A stretch of 64,000 nt of DNA from Achromobacter pulmonis (GTDB taxonomy: Bacteria; Pseudomonadota; Gammaproteobacteria; Burkholderiales; Burkholderiaceae_B): NCBI RefSeq assembly GCF_902859765.1, contig NZ_CADIJV010000003.1, positions 298,525-362,524 of the forward strand, given 5' to 3'. Position numbers and translations under genes: made by a program. Numbering within the stretch: position 1 is the first letter of the stretch; every line of letters starts with the position of its first letter. Of this stretch, positions 26,292 through 39,626 are shown one piece after another. Below the pieces are notes generated by a model. That model made no database searches, was not told where the DNA came from, and saw only the letters and a list, made by a program, of their open reading frames with translations.

Positions 26292-27074
26292 TCAATCGGG
26301 TTGTGGCGCCTGCTCGGCCATGCGGCGATAAGGCGCGGCATCGATGCCGTGCTTGCGCATCAGCGCCCAGAATGCACGGCGGTGCTTACTGGAGGCGCGG
26401 GCCGCCCGCGCCACATTGCCCTGGTGGCGCGACAGGGCCAGGCGGATGTAGTCTGACTCGAAGCCGTCGACCACGCGCGACTTGGCCTGCCGGAAGGGTT
26501 CCTGTGTGGTGCGATCGGGCTGGTAGCGCAGCCCTGCCAGCCCCTGCTGCAACACCTGCCGCGCGACCCGCGGCCGCGCATGCAGCCGGCCGGCGGGCCG
26601 CTGCGGCGGCCCGGCGTAGACCGCCGCCGGTTCTTCCAGCGTCGGCGCCAGCAGCGGCGCCCGGCGTGCCAGCCGCGCCAGCCGTACGCGCAGGCTTTCA
26701 AGGCAGCACGGCGCCGTGATGAAATCGGCGGCGCCCAGCCGCAGCAGGTCTTCGATGGCTGGCGCGGTCATGTCGTGCACCAGCAGCAGCAGCGGCGTGA
26801 CCAAGGCGCGGCCGGCCTGCTGCAAGGACATGCGGGTCCAGGCCAGCGATGCCAGCGCCACCGGCAGGATGCAATGATCGTAGCGGCGCAGGCTGACCGC
26901 GAGCTCGGCCAGGGCGTGGGTGTCGAGTCCGCCAGGCACGCTGCCGGGCGCACGCAGCGGCACCAGATGCAGGCGCACGCGCGCCAGCCGGGGTTGATCG
27001 CGCGCGACCCAGGCGCCCATGGCGGTTTCGTGGCCGGGGGCCAGCAATACCCCGCAATCCATGGTTTCTCGCAT
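26292..27074 (-). CDS. Atypical response-regulator-like protein with Fis-type helix-turn-helix
   Basis: A 260-residue protein with two parts. Residues about 1-140 resemble a degenerate receiver domain: YDHCILPVALA suggests the phospho-acceptor strand, and LLRLGAADFITAPCCLESL is the beta5 region where the usual Lys of KP is Ala (TAP). Residues about 200-245 form a Fis-type DNA-binding helix pair: SDYIRLALSRHQGNVARAAR then KHRRAFWALMRKHGI. No sigma-54 ATPase domain is present. Phosphorylation-dependent control is therefore doubtful. It is adjacent to, but separated by a terminator from, the ATP synthase operon. Confidence 0.7.
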   Translation of the reverse strand: MRETMDCGVLLAPGHETAMGAWVARDQPRLARVRLHLVPLRAPGSVPGGLDTHALAELAVSLRRYDHCILPVALASLAWTRMSLQQAGRALVTPLLLLVHDMTAPAIEDLLRLGAADFITAPCCLESLRVRLARLARRAPLLAPTLEEPAAVYAGPPQRPAGRLHARPRVARQVLQQGLAGLRYQPDRTTQEPFRQAKSRVVDGFESDYIRLALSRHQGNVARAARASSKHRRAFWALMRKHGIDAAPYRRMAEQAPQPD

Positions 27075-27235
27075 GCCGTTCCTCCAGGCTCGAATTGCAA
27101 TACCTGGAGACTAACGGCGCGCCCGGCGTGTCGCTATTCGTAGAGAACGCAAGCCGGTCGCGGGTGACCGAGGGTGGCCGCCCGCAAGCCGGCGCCGATT
27201 GCCCCGCGCGACCGCGAGCGCCGGCGGTTCCAATG

Positions 27236-27262
27236 AAAAAAGCGGCCATTGGCCGCTTTTTT
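27236..27262 (-). terminator. Terminator of the ATP synthase operon
   Basis: AAAAAAGCGGCC (27236-27247), loop ATT, GGCCGCTTTTTT (27251-27262). It is symmetric, but its place 32 nt beyond the atpC stop codon makes it the end of the minus-strand atp transcript. It insulates the regulator gene at 26292. Confidence 0.93.
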
Positions 27263-27294
27263 CGATCCGGGGCGAACCCCGGCGGGTCGTGCGC

Positions 27295-27720
27295 TCAGTG
27301 CGAGCGGCCGCCTTGACGCAGCTTGCGCGCGGCAATGGCTTGCGCCGCCAGCATCGCCAGCTCGGCCTCGACAACCGCGATGTCGGCCTTGTCCTTGGCG
27401 TTGGCCAGGGCCTCTTCGGCGCGCTTGCGCGCTTCCAGGGCACGGGCTTCGTCCAGGTCGGCGGCGCGGATGGCGGTGTCGGCCAGGACCGTCACGCTGC
27501 CCGGCTGCACTTCCAGAATGCCCCCGGCGACGAAGATGTTTTCCTCGCCTTGGTCGGCACGGACGATCTTGACCGTCCCGGGGCGTATGCGCGAGATCAG
27601 CGGGGTGTGACCGGGCAGAATGCCCAGCTCACCCGCTTCGCCAGGCAGCACCACGAACTTCGCCTCACCGGAGAAGATCGCTTCCTCTGCGCTGACGACA
27701 TCCACATGCAGGGTAGCCAT
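27295..27720 (-). CDS. atpC: ATP synthase F1 subunit epsilon
   Basis: A 141-residue epsilon subunit with the usual two parts: an N-terminal beta sandwich ([44 protein letters not shown]) and a C-terminal pair of helices rich in Ala, Glu and Arg that can inhibit ATP hydrolysis. It sits on the central rotor stalk with gamma. Last gene of the operon, 9 bp after atpD, with the terminator close downstream. Confidence 0.96.
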   Translation of the reverse strand: MATLHVDVVSAEEAIFSGEAKFVVLPGEAGELGILPGHTPLISRIRPGTVKIVRADQGEENIFVAGGILEVQPGSVTVLADTAIRAADLDEARALEARKRAEEALANAKDKADIAVVEAELAMLAAQAIAARKLRQGGRSH

Positions 27721-27729
27721 ATCGGTTCC

Positions 27730-30079
<2,350 letters not shown>

Positions 30080-30103
30080 TGCGCTTTCCTGTGAAGACTG
30101 GCC

Positions 30104-30172
30104 GATGGGTTGGCGCTTGCGCCTCAACCATCCGATAAGGATGGGTGAGGCGCCGCTGACGCCTAACCCATC
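30104..30172 (-). promoter_or_regulatory. Nested hairpin in the atpA-atpG intercistronic spacer
   Basis: An inner stem pairs 30119-30133 with 30139-30153 (GCGCCTCAACCATCC against GGATGGGTGAGGCGC, one mismatch, five-base loop). An outer stem pairs GATGGGTTGGCG (30104-30115) with CGCCTAACCCATC (30160-30172) with one bulge. It fills most of the 99-nt gap between the atpA stop and the atpG start. It may shape mRNA stability or translation and so the alpha-to-gamma ratio. Confidence 0.6.
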
Positions 30173-30178
30173 ACTTTC

Positions 30179-31720
30179 TTAAAAAGCACCGTGCTTCTTG
30201 AATTCCTGGATGGCGGCGGCGAGTTCGCTTTCGTCGTCCTTGGACAGTTCCTTGGTGTCTTCGACGCGCTGGATCAGGTCGGCGTGCTTGGCCTTGAGCT
30301 GGTCCTTGAGCGACTTCTCGAACGACAGCACCTGAGCCACGTCCACGTCGTCGAGGTAGCCGTTGTTGACCGTGTACAGCGTGACGGCCAGTTCCCACAC
30401 TTGCAGCGGCTGGTATTGCGGCTGCTTGAGCAGTTCGACCACGCGCTTGCCGCGCTCGAGCTGGCGACGGGTGGCGTCGTCCAGATCCGAGGCGAACTGC
30501 GCGAAGGCGGCCAGTTCACGGTACTGCGCCAGGTCGGTACGGATACCGCCGGACAGCTTCTTGACGACCTTGGTCTGGGCGGCGCCGCCCACGCGCGACA
30601 CCGAGATACCGGCGTTGATGGCGGGACGCACACCTGCGTTGAACAGGTCGGTTTCCAGGAAGATCTGGCCGTCCGTGATCGAGATCACGTTGGTCGGAAC
30701 GAAGGCCGACACGTCGCCCGCCTGGGTTTCGATGATCGGCAGCGCGGTCAGCGAGCCGGTCTTGCCCTTGACGGCGCCACCGGTGAACTTCTCGACGTAG
30801 TCTTCGTTCACGCGGGCGGCGCGTTCCAGCAGGCGCGAGTGCAGGTAGAACACGTCGCCCGGGTAGGCTTCGCGGCCGGGCGGACGGCGCAACAGCAGCG
30901 AGACCTGGCGGTAGGCCCAGGCTTGCTTGGTCAGGTCGTCATAGACGATCAGCGCGTCTTCGCCACGATCGCGGAAGTATTCGCCCATCGTGCAGCCGGC
31001 GTAGGCGGCCAGGTACTGCATGGCGGCCGAGTCGGAGGCCGAGGCGGCCACGACGATGGTGTATTCCAGCGCGCCGTGCTCTTCGAGCTTGCGCACCACG
31101 TTGTTGATGGTCGACGCCTTCTGGCCGATGGCGACGTACACGCAGGTGACGCCCTTGCCCTTCTGGCTGATGATGGTGTCGACGGCCACGGCGGTCTTGC
31201 CGGTCTGGCGGTCGCCGATGATCAGTTCGCGCTGGCCACGGCCGATGGGAACCATCGAGTCGATAGCCTTGATGCCGGTTTGCAGCGGCTGCGACACCGA
31301 GCGGCGGGCGATAACGCCGGGGGCCACTTTTTCGATGATGTCGGTGGCCTTGGCATTGATCGGGCCCTTGCCGTCGATCGGCTCGCCCAGCGTGTTGACC
31401 ACGCGGCCTTTCAGTTCGGGGCCGACCGGCACTTCCAGAATGCGGCCGGTCGTCTTGACCGCGTCGCCTTCGGACACGCCGGTGTAGTCACCGAGAATAA
31501 CGGCGCCAACGGAATCGCGCTCGAGGTTGAGCGCCAAGCCGAAGACGTTGTTGGGGAATTCGAGCATTTCGCCCTGCATCACGTCGGACAGGCCGTGGAT
31601 GCGGGTAATACCGTCGGTCACGGACACGACGGTGCCCTGAGTACGGACATCAGCCGAAGCGCCCAGGCCCTCGATGCGGCTCTTGAGCAGTTCGCTGATC
31701 TCGGAGGGATTGAGTTGCAT
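30179..31720 (-). CDS. atpA: ATP synthase F1 subunit alpha
   Basis: A 513-residue non-catalytic nucleotide-binding subunit. It begins [19 protein letters not shown]. The P-loop GDRQTGKT is at about 169-176, and the conserved [20 protein letters not shown] block and the arginine finger region [10 protein letters not shown] are present. Length matches the bacterial family. It forms the F1 hexamer with beta and binds delta at the top. Confidence 0.97.
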   Translation of the reverse strand: MQLNPSEISELLKSRIEGLGASADVRTQGTVVSVTDGITRIHGLSDVMQGEMLEFPNNVFGLALNLERDSVGAVILGDYTGVSEGDAVKTTGRILEVPVGPELKGRVVNTLGEPIDGKGPINAKATDIIEKVAPGVIARRSVSQPLQTGIKAIDSMVPIGRGQRELIIGDRQTGKTAVAVDTIISQKGKGVTCVYVAIGQKASTINNVVRKLEEHGALEYTIVVAASASDSAAMQYLAAYAGCTMGEYFRDRGEDALIVYDDLTKQAWAYRQVSLLLRRPPGREAYPGDVFYLHSRLLERAARVNEDYVEKFTGGAVKGKTGSLTALPIIETQAGDVSAFVPTNVISITDGQIFLETDLFNAGVRPAINAGISVSRVGGAAQTKVVKKLSGGIRTDLAQYRELAAFAQFASDLDDATRRQLERGKRVVELLKQPQYQPLQVWELAVTLYTVNNGYLDDVDVAQVLSFEKSLKDQLKAKHADLIQRVEDTKELSKDDESELAAAIQEFKKHGAF

Positions 31721-31751
31721 ATTGACTCCTGGAATCCTGTTAGTGCTGCCT

Positions 31752-32291
31752 TTAAGCGGCGAGCGTATCGCGCATGCGGGCCAATTGGGCTTGTACGGAA
31801 GTATCGAGCACCTGGTCTCCGACGGCCACGCGCACGCCGCCGATCAACGACTGGTCGACAGTGACGACGGGCTTGAGCTTCAGGCCGAATTTCTTCTCGA
31901 GGCCGGCGACCAGTTCTTGGACCTGGGCATCGCTCAGCTCGAACGCGCTGGTGATTTCCGCCTGCGCCGTGCCGTCGTGACGGTTCCGCAACGCCACGAA
32001 TTGCGTGGCGATTTCGGGCAACAGCAGCAGCCGGTCGTTTTCGACCAGCAGCGCGATGAAATTGCGGGCGGCCTGGGGCAGTTCGGCCTTCACCAGGCCG
32101 GAGAACAGCTCGACGCGCTGCGTGTCGCCCAGACGCGGATCGGCCATGGCCTCGCGCACGTCGGGGTTGGAGGCGACCTGCGACAGCTCGCTGACCAGGT
32201 CGGCCCAAGCCTGCAGGCCGGCCTTGTCGTCGCACGCGGCGGCGAACAAGGCTTCGGCGTAGGGCCTGGCAACAGTGGAAAGTTCAGCCAT
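31752..32291 (-). CDS. atpH: ATP synthase F1 subunit delta
   Basis: A 179-residue delta subunit, which ties F1 to the peripheral stalk. It begins [19 protein letters not shown], the standard start, and ends with the conserved [20 protein letters not shown] block. It lies 12 bp after atpF and 31 bp before atpA, consistent with one transcript. No unusual features are seen. Confidence 0.95.
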   Translation of the reverse strand: MAELSTVARPYAEALFAAACDDKAGLQAWADLVSELSQVASNPDVREAMADPRLGDTQRVELFSGLVKAELPQAARNFIALLVENDRLLLLPEIATQFVALRNRHDGTAQAEITSAFELSDAQVQELVAGLEKKFGLKLKPVVTVDQSLIGGVRVAVGDQVLDTSVQAQLARMRDTLAA

Positions 32292-32303
32292 GACGGTCCC
32301 GGA

Positions 32304-32774
32304 TTAAAGCTGCGCGCGAAGCTGGTTCAGCAGCTCGGCGTGGGCGCGGGCGTCAACCTCGCGCTTGAGGATCTGTTCAGCACCCTTGACAGCCAGCGCG
32401 GCAACGTCGTCGCGCAGCGCGTCACGGGCGCGCTGGACTTCCTGCGCGGCGTCCTGTGCGGCTTGCGCCACGATGCGGGCACGCTCGGCTTCCGCTTCAC
32501 GGCGGGCCTGCTCGATCAGGGAGGCGGCTTGCTTTTCAGCCTCGATGATGCGGGCGTGGTTTTCGGACTTGGCAGAAGCCTCGATCAGACTGACGCGCGC
32601 CTGGGCCTGGGCCAGATCGGCCTTGCCCTTCTCCGCGGCGGCAAGGCCATCGGCGATTTTTTGGCGGCGCTCGTCCATCGCCTTCGTCAGAGGAGGCCAC
32701 ACGAATTTCATCGTGAACCAGCCCAGAACGAAGAACACGAGCATCTGGAAAATGATCGTCGCGTTCAGATTCAC
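32304..32774 (-). CDS. atpF: ATP synthase Fo subunit b
   Basis: A 156-residue peripheral-stalk subunit: one N-terminal membrane helix ([20 protein letters not shown]) and a long charged, Ala-rich coiled coil. The start is GTG 32774 after AAAGGAAC, giving MNLNATIIF and exactly the family's usual length; the ATG at 32810 would add 12 unlike residues. Weak GTG initiation may help set the two-copy stoichiometry against the many c subunits. Confidence 0.95.
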   Translation of the reverse strand: MNLNATIIFQMLVFFVLGWFTMKFVWPPLTKAMDERRQKIADGLAAAEKGKADLAQAQARVSLIEASAKSENHARIIEAEKQAASLIEQARREAEAERARIVAQAAQDAAQEVQRARDALRDDVAALAVKGAEQILKREVDARAHAELLNQLRAQL

Positions 32775-32916
32775 GGTCGTTCCTTTAACACCTTGCGGCT
32801 CCGACGGCACCCGGGACGGGCAACGCGGAGCACTCGATACTTTGCCGGTCGGCGACGGGGCTCAAGCCCGCATCGCCACCAGCGTCATGACCCGCCTTTT
32901 CGCCGGCGGGCGTGCC
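32775..32916 (-). promoter_or_regulatory. atpE-atpF spacer with hairpins
   Basis: A 142-nt gap, longest in the operon. At 32851-32877 GGCGA and GGGCT pair with AGCCC and TCGCC, making a two-part stem; CCCGCC and GGCGGG near 32894-32912 form another just past the atpE stop. Such structures after atpE commonly stabilise its message, in keeping with the many copies of subunit c needed. Confidence 0.45.
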
Positions 32917-33186
<270 letters not shown>

Positions 33187-33275
33187 TCAAAAAATAAAAG
33201 ATTGGGTACTGCTCAATGCAAGAGGATCTTGCTATCCAGCGCCGCCCGGATGGCCGGCGCCGGAAATTCGGGGGA

Positions 33276-34169
<894 letters not shown>

Positions 34170-34244
34170 CTATTTGCTGTATGCCCGAGCCCTTGCGAGC
34201 CGGACGATTCCACGATTCCGTTTGCCGTACACCTACCCGGCGCG

Positions 34245-34826
34245 CTATGACAACTTGCGGAACATCAAAAGCAGGAGATATCCCTTCAAGGTGAGTATCA
34301 GACCCAGCAGCACCGCAGGCCAGACCAGGCTGTCCTGCGCCACACGCGAAAGCAGCCACAACAGCAATGCCGTTGCGAACAACTTGATCAACTCACCAGA
34401 GAGAAAGGTAAAGGGACTGGCCTTACCGGTCCGGACACTGACAGCCAGGCGCAATGCGAACAACGCATTGGGTATGAAATACGCTCCTGCCCCCGCCAGC
34501 GCCGACCAACCTGCCGCCGCCCCTCCGACAACCCCCGCTATTACTGCTGCTGCGAGCCCCATGGCGCCTTGCGCCGCCAGTGCCAACAAGAGACCGCGGC
34601 CAGCTTGCGCATCCAGCGCCGCACGATCCGCGTCGCTGAGAACCAGTACCCGGTCCACCGGATCCTGATCCGCCAGAACCTGGCGTGCCCCGCCCTGTTG
34701 CGCCGACTGATGGGAGGCGTCTCCCCCGGGGATGTTTCCCCTGGAGTGATGTCCTTCGGGATCATCTTCCCTGAAGGGTTGCTCCCCCCGGCGCGCAGGT
34801 TCGTGCCGCACTGTGTTCTGCTGCAT
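34245..34826 (-). CDS. atpI: ATP synthase accessory protein I, with N-terminal extension
   Basis: A 193-residue AtpI-like membrane protein, first gene of the operon; AtpI aids c-ring assembly. Residues about 78-125 and 145-190 hold the hydrophobic helices (LLLALAAQGAMGLAAAVIAG; SGELIKLFATALLLWLL). The first roughly 65 residues are polar and Gly/His/Gln-rich, with no membrane segment, an unusual length for this family. ATG 34826 was preferred to 34850 because GGGGAAAG lies four bases upstream of it. Confidence 0.82.
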   Translation of the reverse strand: MQQNTVRHEPARRGEQPFREDDPEGHHSRGNIPGGDASHQSAQQGGARQVLADQDPVDRVLVLSDADRAALDAQAGRGLLLALAAQGAMGLAAAVIAGVVGGAAAGWSALAGAGAYFIPNALFALRLAVSVRTGKASPFTFLSGELIKLFATALLLWLLSRVAQDSLVWPAVLLGLILTLKGYLLLLMFRKLS

Positions 34827-34928
34827 CAAACTTTCCCCGCTCAAAGCCATACTGCAAGCCTTGCCCCTGTCAGAACTCAGGCGAAATTACCGCCACGTGT
34901 TCTTATCCCGCAAGCGTCAAACCCGCAG

Positions 34929-34958
34929 AGTATAGCGTGTTTCTTTTTACCCGAGCAA
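34929..34958 (-). promoter_or_regulatory. Predicted promoter of the ATP synthase operon
   Basis: Read on the minus strand, TTGCTC (34953-34958) and TATACT (34929-34934) are 18 bp apart, about 100 bp upstream of the atpI start. The sequence is far less GC-rich than its flanks. It fits a constitutive sigma-70 promoter for the housekeeping operon. Confidence 0.6.
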
Positions 34959-35096
34959 ATGAACTTTCGGCAGTTTGTAAGGCGGCAACATGCCCCTCAA
35001 CGCGCGCGGCGCGGCCGGAAAATTGGGGACGCGAATTGGCGCGGCGGCCAGCCCGGGACCGCCGCGCGTGTGCCGACCGATGGCCCGAAAAGGCCG

Positions 35097-35117
35097 AAAA
35101 AAAGCCCCTTGCGGGGC
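35097..35117 (-). terminator. Terminator after the DUF1254 gene
   Basis: On the minus strand GCCCC (35117-35113), loop GCAA, GGGGC (35108-35104), followed by seven T residues (35103-35097). It lies about 45 nt beyond the gene's stop codon. Confidence 0.75.
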
Positions 35118-35160
35118 CCCGGGGCAAAGCTGGCCGGGCGAGACTCCCGGCCATCCCGAT

Positions 35161-36717
35161 TCAATCTTCCTTGACGGGCGGCGGCGCCCACAGTCCGTCG
35201 AGCGCCACGTCCTGCGGCCAGTACAGGCGCATGCTGAGCAGGAACGGGCCGTCGGCGGCCGGGGTGGCGAGCCAGTTGGCGCGCTTGCGCTCGCCCGGGT
35301 CGCGGCGCTGGATATAGAGATCGAGCGAGCCGTCGGCGTTGTACTTCAGGCCGTCGGTGCTGCGCAGCACGTAGCGGTTGGCGGGATTATCGGGAAAGCC
35401 ATGCTTGGCGTTGTAGACGTGCAGCGACCAGAAAGCATTGGCCGGCGGCAACTGGCCCTTGTCGAAATGCAGCACGTAGTCTTCATCCGAATTCAGCGCC
35501 CGCCCCTTGCTGTCGGCAGCGGTGACAGGATAGAGCACGTCCTCCGGCGTCGGCGCGCCCAGGCCGGCGTAGGCGATGGCGGCGCGGCGGGTGTAGTCGG
35601 TGCCATAGGTGCCGATACCGGTGAGCACGGTGTTCCAGCCATTGATGGGCGTGGCCAGGCGCGACACGCCGTCGGCGATGCGGCGGCCAGCCAGCGGCTG
35701 CGCGTCGGCCAGCGCCTGCTGCACGGCCGGACTCAGGCGGCCGTACGAAAACGGCTGGCGCCCGTCCAGGCCGATGCGGCGCATGCGATCCAGCATCGGT
35801 GTGTCGTTGGCATGCGGCGGGTTGTTGCGCATGACGTCGAAGAACAGCGTGAAGAACGAAGCGGCATCCATGCTCGCGGCCTGCTCGGCCGGCGTGCCGT
35901 CGGGCACGTTGACGGGCATCGGCATGGGAACGTCGCTGCCGATCGGCGCCGTGCCCACGCCCGGGCCGGTCTGCGGATAGGGCGTGGTGCTGCCGGCGCC
36001 ACGATGACGCCCGGGCACTGGCGCCACCGGCGGCACCATCGGGCTGGCCGACATATTGGCCTGGATCTGGTTGACCGCGGCGTAGTCCTGCGGGCCGCCG
36101 GTCTGCGTCCAGCCGATCAGCCAGCCGGTCGAGGTGGGGCTATGGATCACGTCCATGCCCGGCGGCAGCGCGCCCTGCCAGTTCGGGCCGACGATGGCGA
36201 ACGACTGGGCGCCGGGGCCGTTGGTGCGCGTGCCGCGCGAGGCGAACACGTCGCTCCACATGTCCAGCGCCGACAGCACGGTGTAGCGGTTGCCGCTGTC
36301 GGGCAGGCGTACGATCAGCGGCGCGCGCGACACGTCGAACCAGAGACTGGAATACAACGCGTCGGCGCTGGGCCACGGCGTGTCGGCGGCGCGCGGATCG
36401 GGGAACGCGGCCTTGTGGCCGAACTGGTTGACGGGCGCCTTGCCATCCAGCGGCGCCTGCACCGCGGTGGCCTTGCGGCGCGCCAGCTCCATCAACACCA
36501 TGGGATAGGCGTAGACATAGGCGTCGATGGCAATGTCGCGCAGTTCCTGCGCGCTCATTTGCGGCGCGGGCGCGGCGGCCGCGGGGTACGGCGTTTCGGA
36601 CACCAGCCGCAGCGTCGGCCGCGGCGATTGGGCTTGCGTAGCGGTCACGAAGCAGAGACTGAGGGCACCCGCGAGCGCGGCGGCGGGCCACCGGCGATGA
36701 AAGGGGAAAGTACGCAT
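35161..36717 (-). CDS. Exported DUF1254/DUF1214 domain protein
   Basis: A 518-residue secreted protein. The signal peptide is MRTFPFHRRW, a hydrophobic stretch and probable cleavage after TATQA. The DUF1254 part is recognised by AIDAYVYAYPMVLMELARR and PWPSADALYSSLWFDVSRAP. The C-terminal DUF1214 part includes FWSLHVYNAKHGFPDNPANR and ends with GPFLLSMRLYWPQD. Biochemical function is poorly defined. ATG 36717 follows AAGGAG and was preferred to 36747. It is a single gene, with its own terminator. Confidence 0.88.
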   Translation of the reverse strand: MRTFPFHRRWPAAALAGALSLCFVTATQAQSPRPTLRLVSETPYPAAAAPAPQMSAQELRDIAIDAYVYAYPMVLMELARRKATAVQAPLDGKAPVNQFGHKAAFPDPRAADTPWPSADALYSSLWFDVSRAPLIVRLPDSGNRYTVLSALDMWSDVFASRGTRTNGPGAQSFAIVGPNWQGALPPGMDVIHSPTSTGWLIGWTQTGGPQDYAAVNQIQANMSASPMVPPVAPVPGRHRGAGSTTPYPQTGPGVGTAPIGSDVPMPMPVNVPDGTPAEQAASMDAASFFTLFFDVMRNNPPHANDTPMLDRMRRIGLDGRQPFSYGRLSPAVQQALADAQPLAGRRIADGVSRLATPINGWNTVLTGIGTYGTDYTRRAAIAYAGLGAPTPEDVLYPVTAADSKGRALNSDEDYVLHFDKGQLPPANAFWSLHVYNAKHGFPDNPANRYVLRSTDGLKYNADGSLDLYIQRRDPGERKRANWLATPAADGPFLLSMRLYWPQDVALDGLWAPPPVKED

Positions 36718-36905
36718 GCAAGGCTCCTTGTTGCTTATTGTTTGCACACAAGCCGCCGCGCATGGGGCTTACCAGGTCGGGCAAACCCCTCTGGCGCGAC
36801 AGCTCGTTTTCAGAGTGACGCCTTTTCAGGATAGGGCTGATCGCTGCAACAATGTGCTATTCAAAAGTTTCAAGGCGCAACGCCTGCTCCCACCGCCCGC
36901 GCATG

Positions 36906-36930
36906 AAAAACGCGCCCTGGGCGGGCGCGT
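36906..36930 (-). terminator. Terminator after the enoyl-CoA hydratase gene
   Basis: On the minus strand ACGCGCCC (36930-36923), five-base loop, GGGCGCGT (36917-36910) and a short T run down to 36906. It lies about 65 nt past the hydratase stop codon. Confidence 0.75.
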
Positions 36931-36992
36931 GATCGGACCGGCCGCGCGGCTTGCGGGGACCGTGTATGGACCCGCAAGCGGCGCGACAGGGC

Positions 36993-37769
36993 TCAACGGT
37001 GCTTGAAGTCCGGCTTGCGCTTCTCGGTGAACGCGGCCATGCCTTCCTTCTGGTCCTCGGTGGCGAACAGCGAATGGAACAGGCGGCGCTCGAACAGCAG
37101 GCCTTCGTTGAGCGACCCTTCGAAGGCGCGGTTGACGCATTCCTTGGCCATCATGACCGACGGCAGCGACATCGAGGCGATCACGGTGGCCGCCTCCATG
37201 GCCTCGTCCATCAGCTTGTCGGCCGGCACCACGCGCGACACCAGGCCGGCGCGCTCGGCTTCCTCGGCGCCCATCATGCGGGCGGTCAGGGCCATGTCCA
37301 TGGCCTTGGCCTTGCCCACCGCGCGCGGCAGGCGCTGGGTGCCGCCGGCGCCCGGAATGACGCCCAGCTTGATCTCGGGCTGGCCGAACTTGGCCGTGTC
37401 GGCGGCAATGATGATGTCGCACATCATGGCCAGCTCGCAGCCGCCGCCCAGCGCGTAGCCGGCAACCGCGGCGATCACGGGCTTGCGGATGCGCTTGAGG
37501 GTCTCCCAGTTGCGCGTGATGTATTCGCTGCCGTACACGTCCATGTACGACCAGTCTTTCATGGCGCCGATGTCGGCCCCCGCGGCAAAGGCCTTTTCAC
37601 TGCCGGTGATGACCACGGCGCCGATGTCCGCATCCGCCTCGAAAGCCAGCAGCGCCGCTCCGAGTTCGTTCATCAGTTGATCGTTGAGCGCGTTGAGCGC
37701 CTTGGGGCGGTTCAGCGTCAGCACACCGACGCGGCCGCGGGTTTCGACCAGCACAAACGACTCGCTCAT
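36993..37769 (-). CDS. Enoyl-CoA hydratase (short-chain)
   Basis: A 258-residue canonical crotonase that hydrates trans-2-enoyl-CoA in beta-oxidation. Both catalytic glutamates are visible: Glu112 in [13 protein letters not shown] and Glu132 in [17 protein letters not shown]. The first oxyanion block is [12 protein letters not shown] 37769 was chosen because similarity starts at [10 protein letters not shown]; the longer frame to 37871 would overlap the divergent M61 gene start. The 39-bp gap between the two start codons means the promoters must overlap or lie within coding sequence. Confidence 0.95.
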   Translation of the reverse strand: MSESFVLVETRGRVGVLTLNRPKALNALNDQLMNELGAALLAFEADADIGAVVITGSEKAFAAGADIGAMKDWSYMDVYGSEYITRNWETLKRIRKPVIAAVAGYALGGGCELAMMCDIIIAADTAKFGQPEIKLGVIPGAGGTQRLPRAVGKAKAMDMALTARMMGAEEAERAGLVSRVVPADKLMDEAMEAATVIASMSLPSVMMAKECVNRAFEGSLNEGLLFERRLFHSLFATEDQKEGMAAFTEKRKPDFKHR

Positions 37770-37808
37770 TACCTGTCTCCAGAGGATGGGATGAAATAAG
37801 ATATACGC

Positions 37809-39584
37809 ATGGAAAAAACCGATGCTTTCCCCATACTTTACCGCCTCGCGCCCCACGACCCCGCGGGGCACCGCTACCGGATAACCCTAACCATCCAGTC
37901 GCCCTCGCCCGACGGCCAGCGCCTGTCGCTGCCGGCCTGGATTCCGGGCAGCTATCTGATCCGCGATTTCTCGCGCCAGATCGAGTCGCTGACGGCCCAT
38001 TCGGGCAACCGCCGCGTGGTTGTCGACAAAATAGACAACCACACCTGGCAGGCCGCGCCTTGCGCAGGCCCGCTGCGGATCGAGTACACGGTCTATGCCT
38101 GGGACCTGTCGGTGCGCGGCGCGCACCTGGACGAAACGCACGGTTTCTTCAACGGCACCAGCGTGTTCCTGCGAGTGCATGGGCAGGATCACCTGCCCTG
38201 CCTGGTGGACCTGGCGCCGCCGCGCGGCATCGAAGGCTGGAAGGTCTACACCAGCCTGCCCGAGGCGCGCGGCCACCGGGGCGCGGCACGGCGGCACGGC
38301 TTCGGCCTGTACCTGGCCCCGGACTACGACGCGCTGATCGACCATCCGGTGGAAATGGGCACGCCGCAGGTGGCCCGTTTCACCGCGCATGGCGCCGAAC
38401 ACGAGCTGGTGTTCACGGGCGTCGCGCCCAACCTGGACCTGGCCCGCATCACCGCCGACGTGCGCAAGATCTGCGAAACCCAGATCGCCTTCTTCGAACC
38501 GCGCAGCAAGCGCGCGCCGTTCCTGGACAGCGCCGACCGCTACGTTTTCATGACGATGGTCACCGGCGACGGCTACGGTGGCCTGGAGCATCGCGCCAGC
38601 ACCGCGCTGATGACGGCGCGCAAGGACCTGCCAGTGCTGGGCCAGCTGGGCCAGGGCGAAGGCTATCGCGGGTTCCTGGGGCTGGTCAGCCACGAGTATT
38701 TCCACACCTGGAACGTCAAGCGCATCAAGCCGCAGGCGTTTGTGCCGTACAACCTGGCGCAGCCGGACCTGACGCGGCTGCTGTGGGTGTTCGAGGGCTT
38801 CACGTCCTACTACGATGATCTGCTGCTGCTGCGTTCCAACGCCATCACGCAGAACGATTACCTGCGCCTGCTGGCCAAGACCATCACCAGCGTGGCGCGC
38901 ACGCCGGGGCGGCACAAGCAGTCGGTGGCGGAAAGTTCGTTCGATGCCTGGACCCGCTATTACAAGCCGGACGAGAACTCCCCCAATGCGCTGGTCAGCT
39001 ATTACACCAAGGGCGCGCTGGTGGCGCTGGGGCTGGACCTGCTGATCCGCCAGGAATCAGGCGGCGCGCATTCGCTGGATGATGTGATGCGCCTGCTGTG
39101 GCAGCGTTACGGGCGCGATTTCTATCGCGGCAAGGCGCAGGGCCTGCCAGAGGATGGGCTGCCGGCGCTGATCCAGGAAGCCACCGGGGTGGATGCGCGG
39201 CGCTTCATCGCGCGGCATGCCTACGGCACGGCGGATGTGCCGCTGGCGGCGTTGCTGGCGCCGCAGGGGGTGAAACTGCAATGGAAGGCTTCGGCCAACA
39301 TTCCTGCCCTGGATGCGCGCACCCGCAAGCAGGGGGATTCACTGACGCTGGCGACGGTGCTGGAAGGTGGCGCCGCGCATAAGGGCGGGTTGTCGGCTGG
39401 CGATGTGCTGGTGGCGATCGATGGCCTGAAGGTCGACGGGGCCGCCGGCCTGGAGGTGCTGCTGGGACACTATCGGGCGGGGGACCGCGTGAGCGTGCAT
39501 GTGTTCAGGCGCGATGAATTGAGGGTGTTCCAGGTGCGGCTCGGCGAGCCCGAGGCCTTGGATTGCGTGTTGTCGTTTGGGTGA
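37809..39584 (+). CDS. M61-family metallopeptidase with C-terminal PDZ domain
   Basis: A 591-residue glycyl-aminopeptidase-like enzyme. An N-terminal beta domain ([19 protein letters not shown]) precedes the gluzincin core: [12 protein letters not shown] with the HEXXH-type HEYFH at 295-299 and Glu329 in [10 protein letters not shown] as the third zinc ligand. Residues about 495-580 form a PDZ domain ([20 protein letters not shown]). No signal peptide is visible, which suggests a cytoplasmic location. Divergent from the hydratase gene and convergent with the Bug gene. Confidence 0.92.
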   Translation: MEKTDAFPILYRLAPHDPAGHRYRITLTIQSPSPDGQRLSLPAWIPGSYLIRDFSRQIESLTAHSGNRRVVVDKIDNHTWQAAPCAGPLRIEYTVYAWDLSVRGAHLDETHGFFNGTSVFLRVHGQDHLPCLVDLAPPRGIEGWKVYTSLPEARGHRGAARRHGFGLYLAPDYDALIDHPVEMGTPQVARFTAHGAEHELVFTGVAPNLDLARITADVRKICETQIAFFEPRSKRAPFLDSADRYVFMTMVTGDGYGGLEHRASTALMTARKDLPVLGQLGQGEGYRGFLGLVSHEYFHTWNVKRIKPQAFVPYNLAQPDLTRLLWVFEGFTSYYDDLLLLRSNAITQNDYLRLLAKTITSVARTPGRHKQSVAESSFDAWTRYYKPDENSPNALVSYYTKGALVALGLDLLIRQESGGAHSLDDVMRLLWQRYGRDFYRGKAQGLPEDGLPALIQEATGVDARRFIARHAYGTADVPLAALLAPQGVKLQWKASANIPALDARTRKQGDSLTLATVLEGGAAHKGGLSAGDVLVAIDGLKVDGAAGLEVLLGHYRAGDRVSVHVFRRDELRVFQVRLGEPEALDCVLSFG

Positions 39585-39592
39585 GTCTCCTG

Positions 39593-39616
39593 GGGCCTTC
39601 TTCTGAAGGCCCTCTT
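39593..39616. terminator. Short hairpin between convergent genes
   Basis: GGGCCTTC (39593-39600), loop TTCT, GAAGGCCC (39605-39612), then TCTT. A perfect 8-bp stem between the M61 gene end (39584) and the Bug gene end (39627); only a weak T tract. Confidence 0.6.
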
Positions 39617-39626
39617 CGTATCTGGG

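Larger units (their letters stand above)
34827..35160. other. Spacer upstream of the atp operon
   Basis: A gap of 334 nt without a gene. It carries the predicted atp promoter near its left end (34929-34958) and the terminator of the minus-strand DUF1254 gene at its right end (35097-35117). The part in between (about 34985-35090) is GC-rich and shows nothing recognisable. Confidence 0.6.

Noticed and set aside
34568-35175. Plus-strand open frames over atpI and its upstream spacer
   Set aside because: They run antisense to atpI and through a predicted promoter and terminator; proline/arginine-rich translations.
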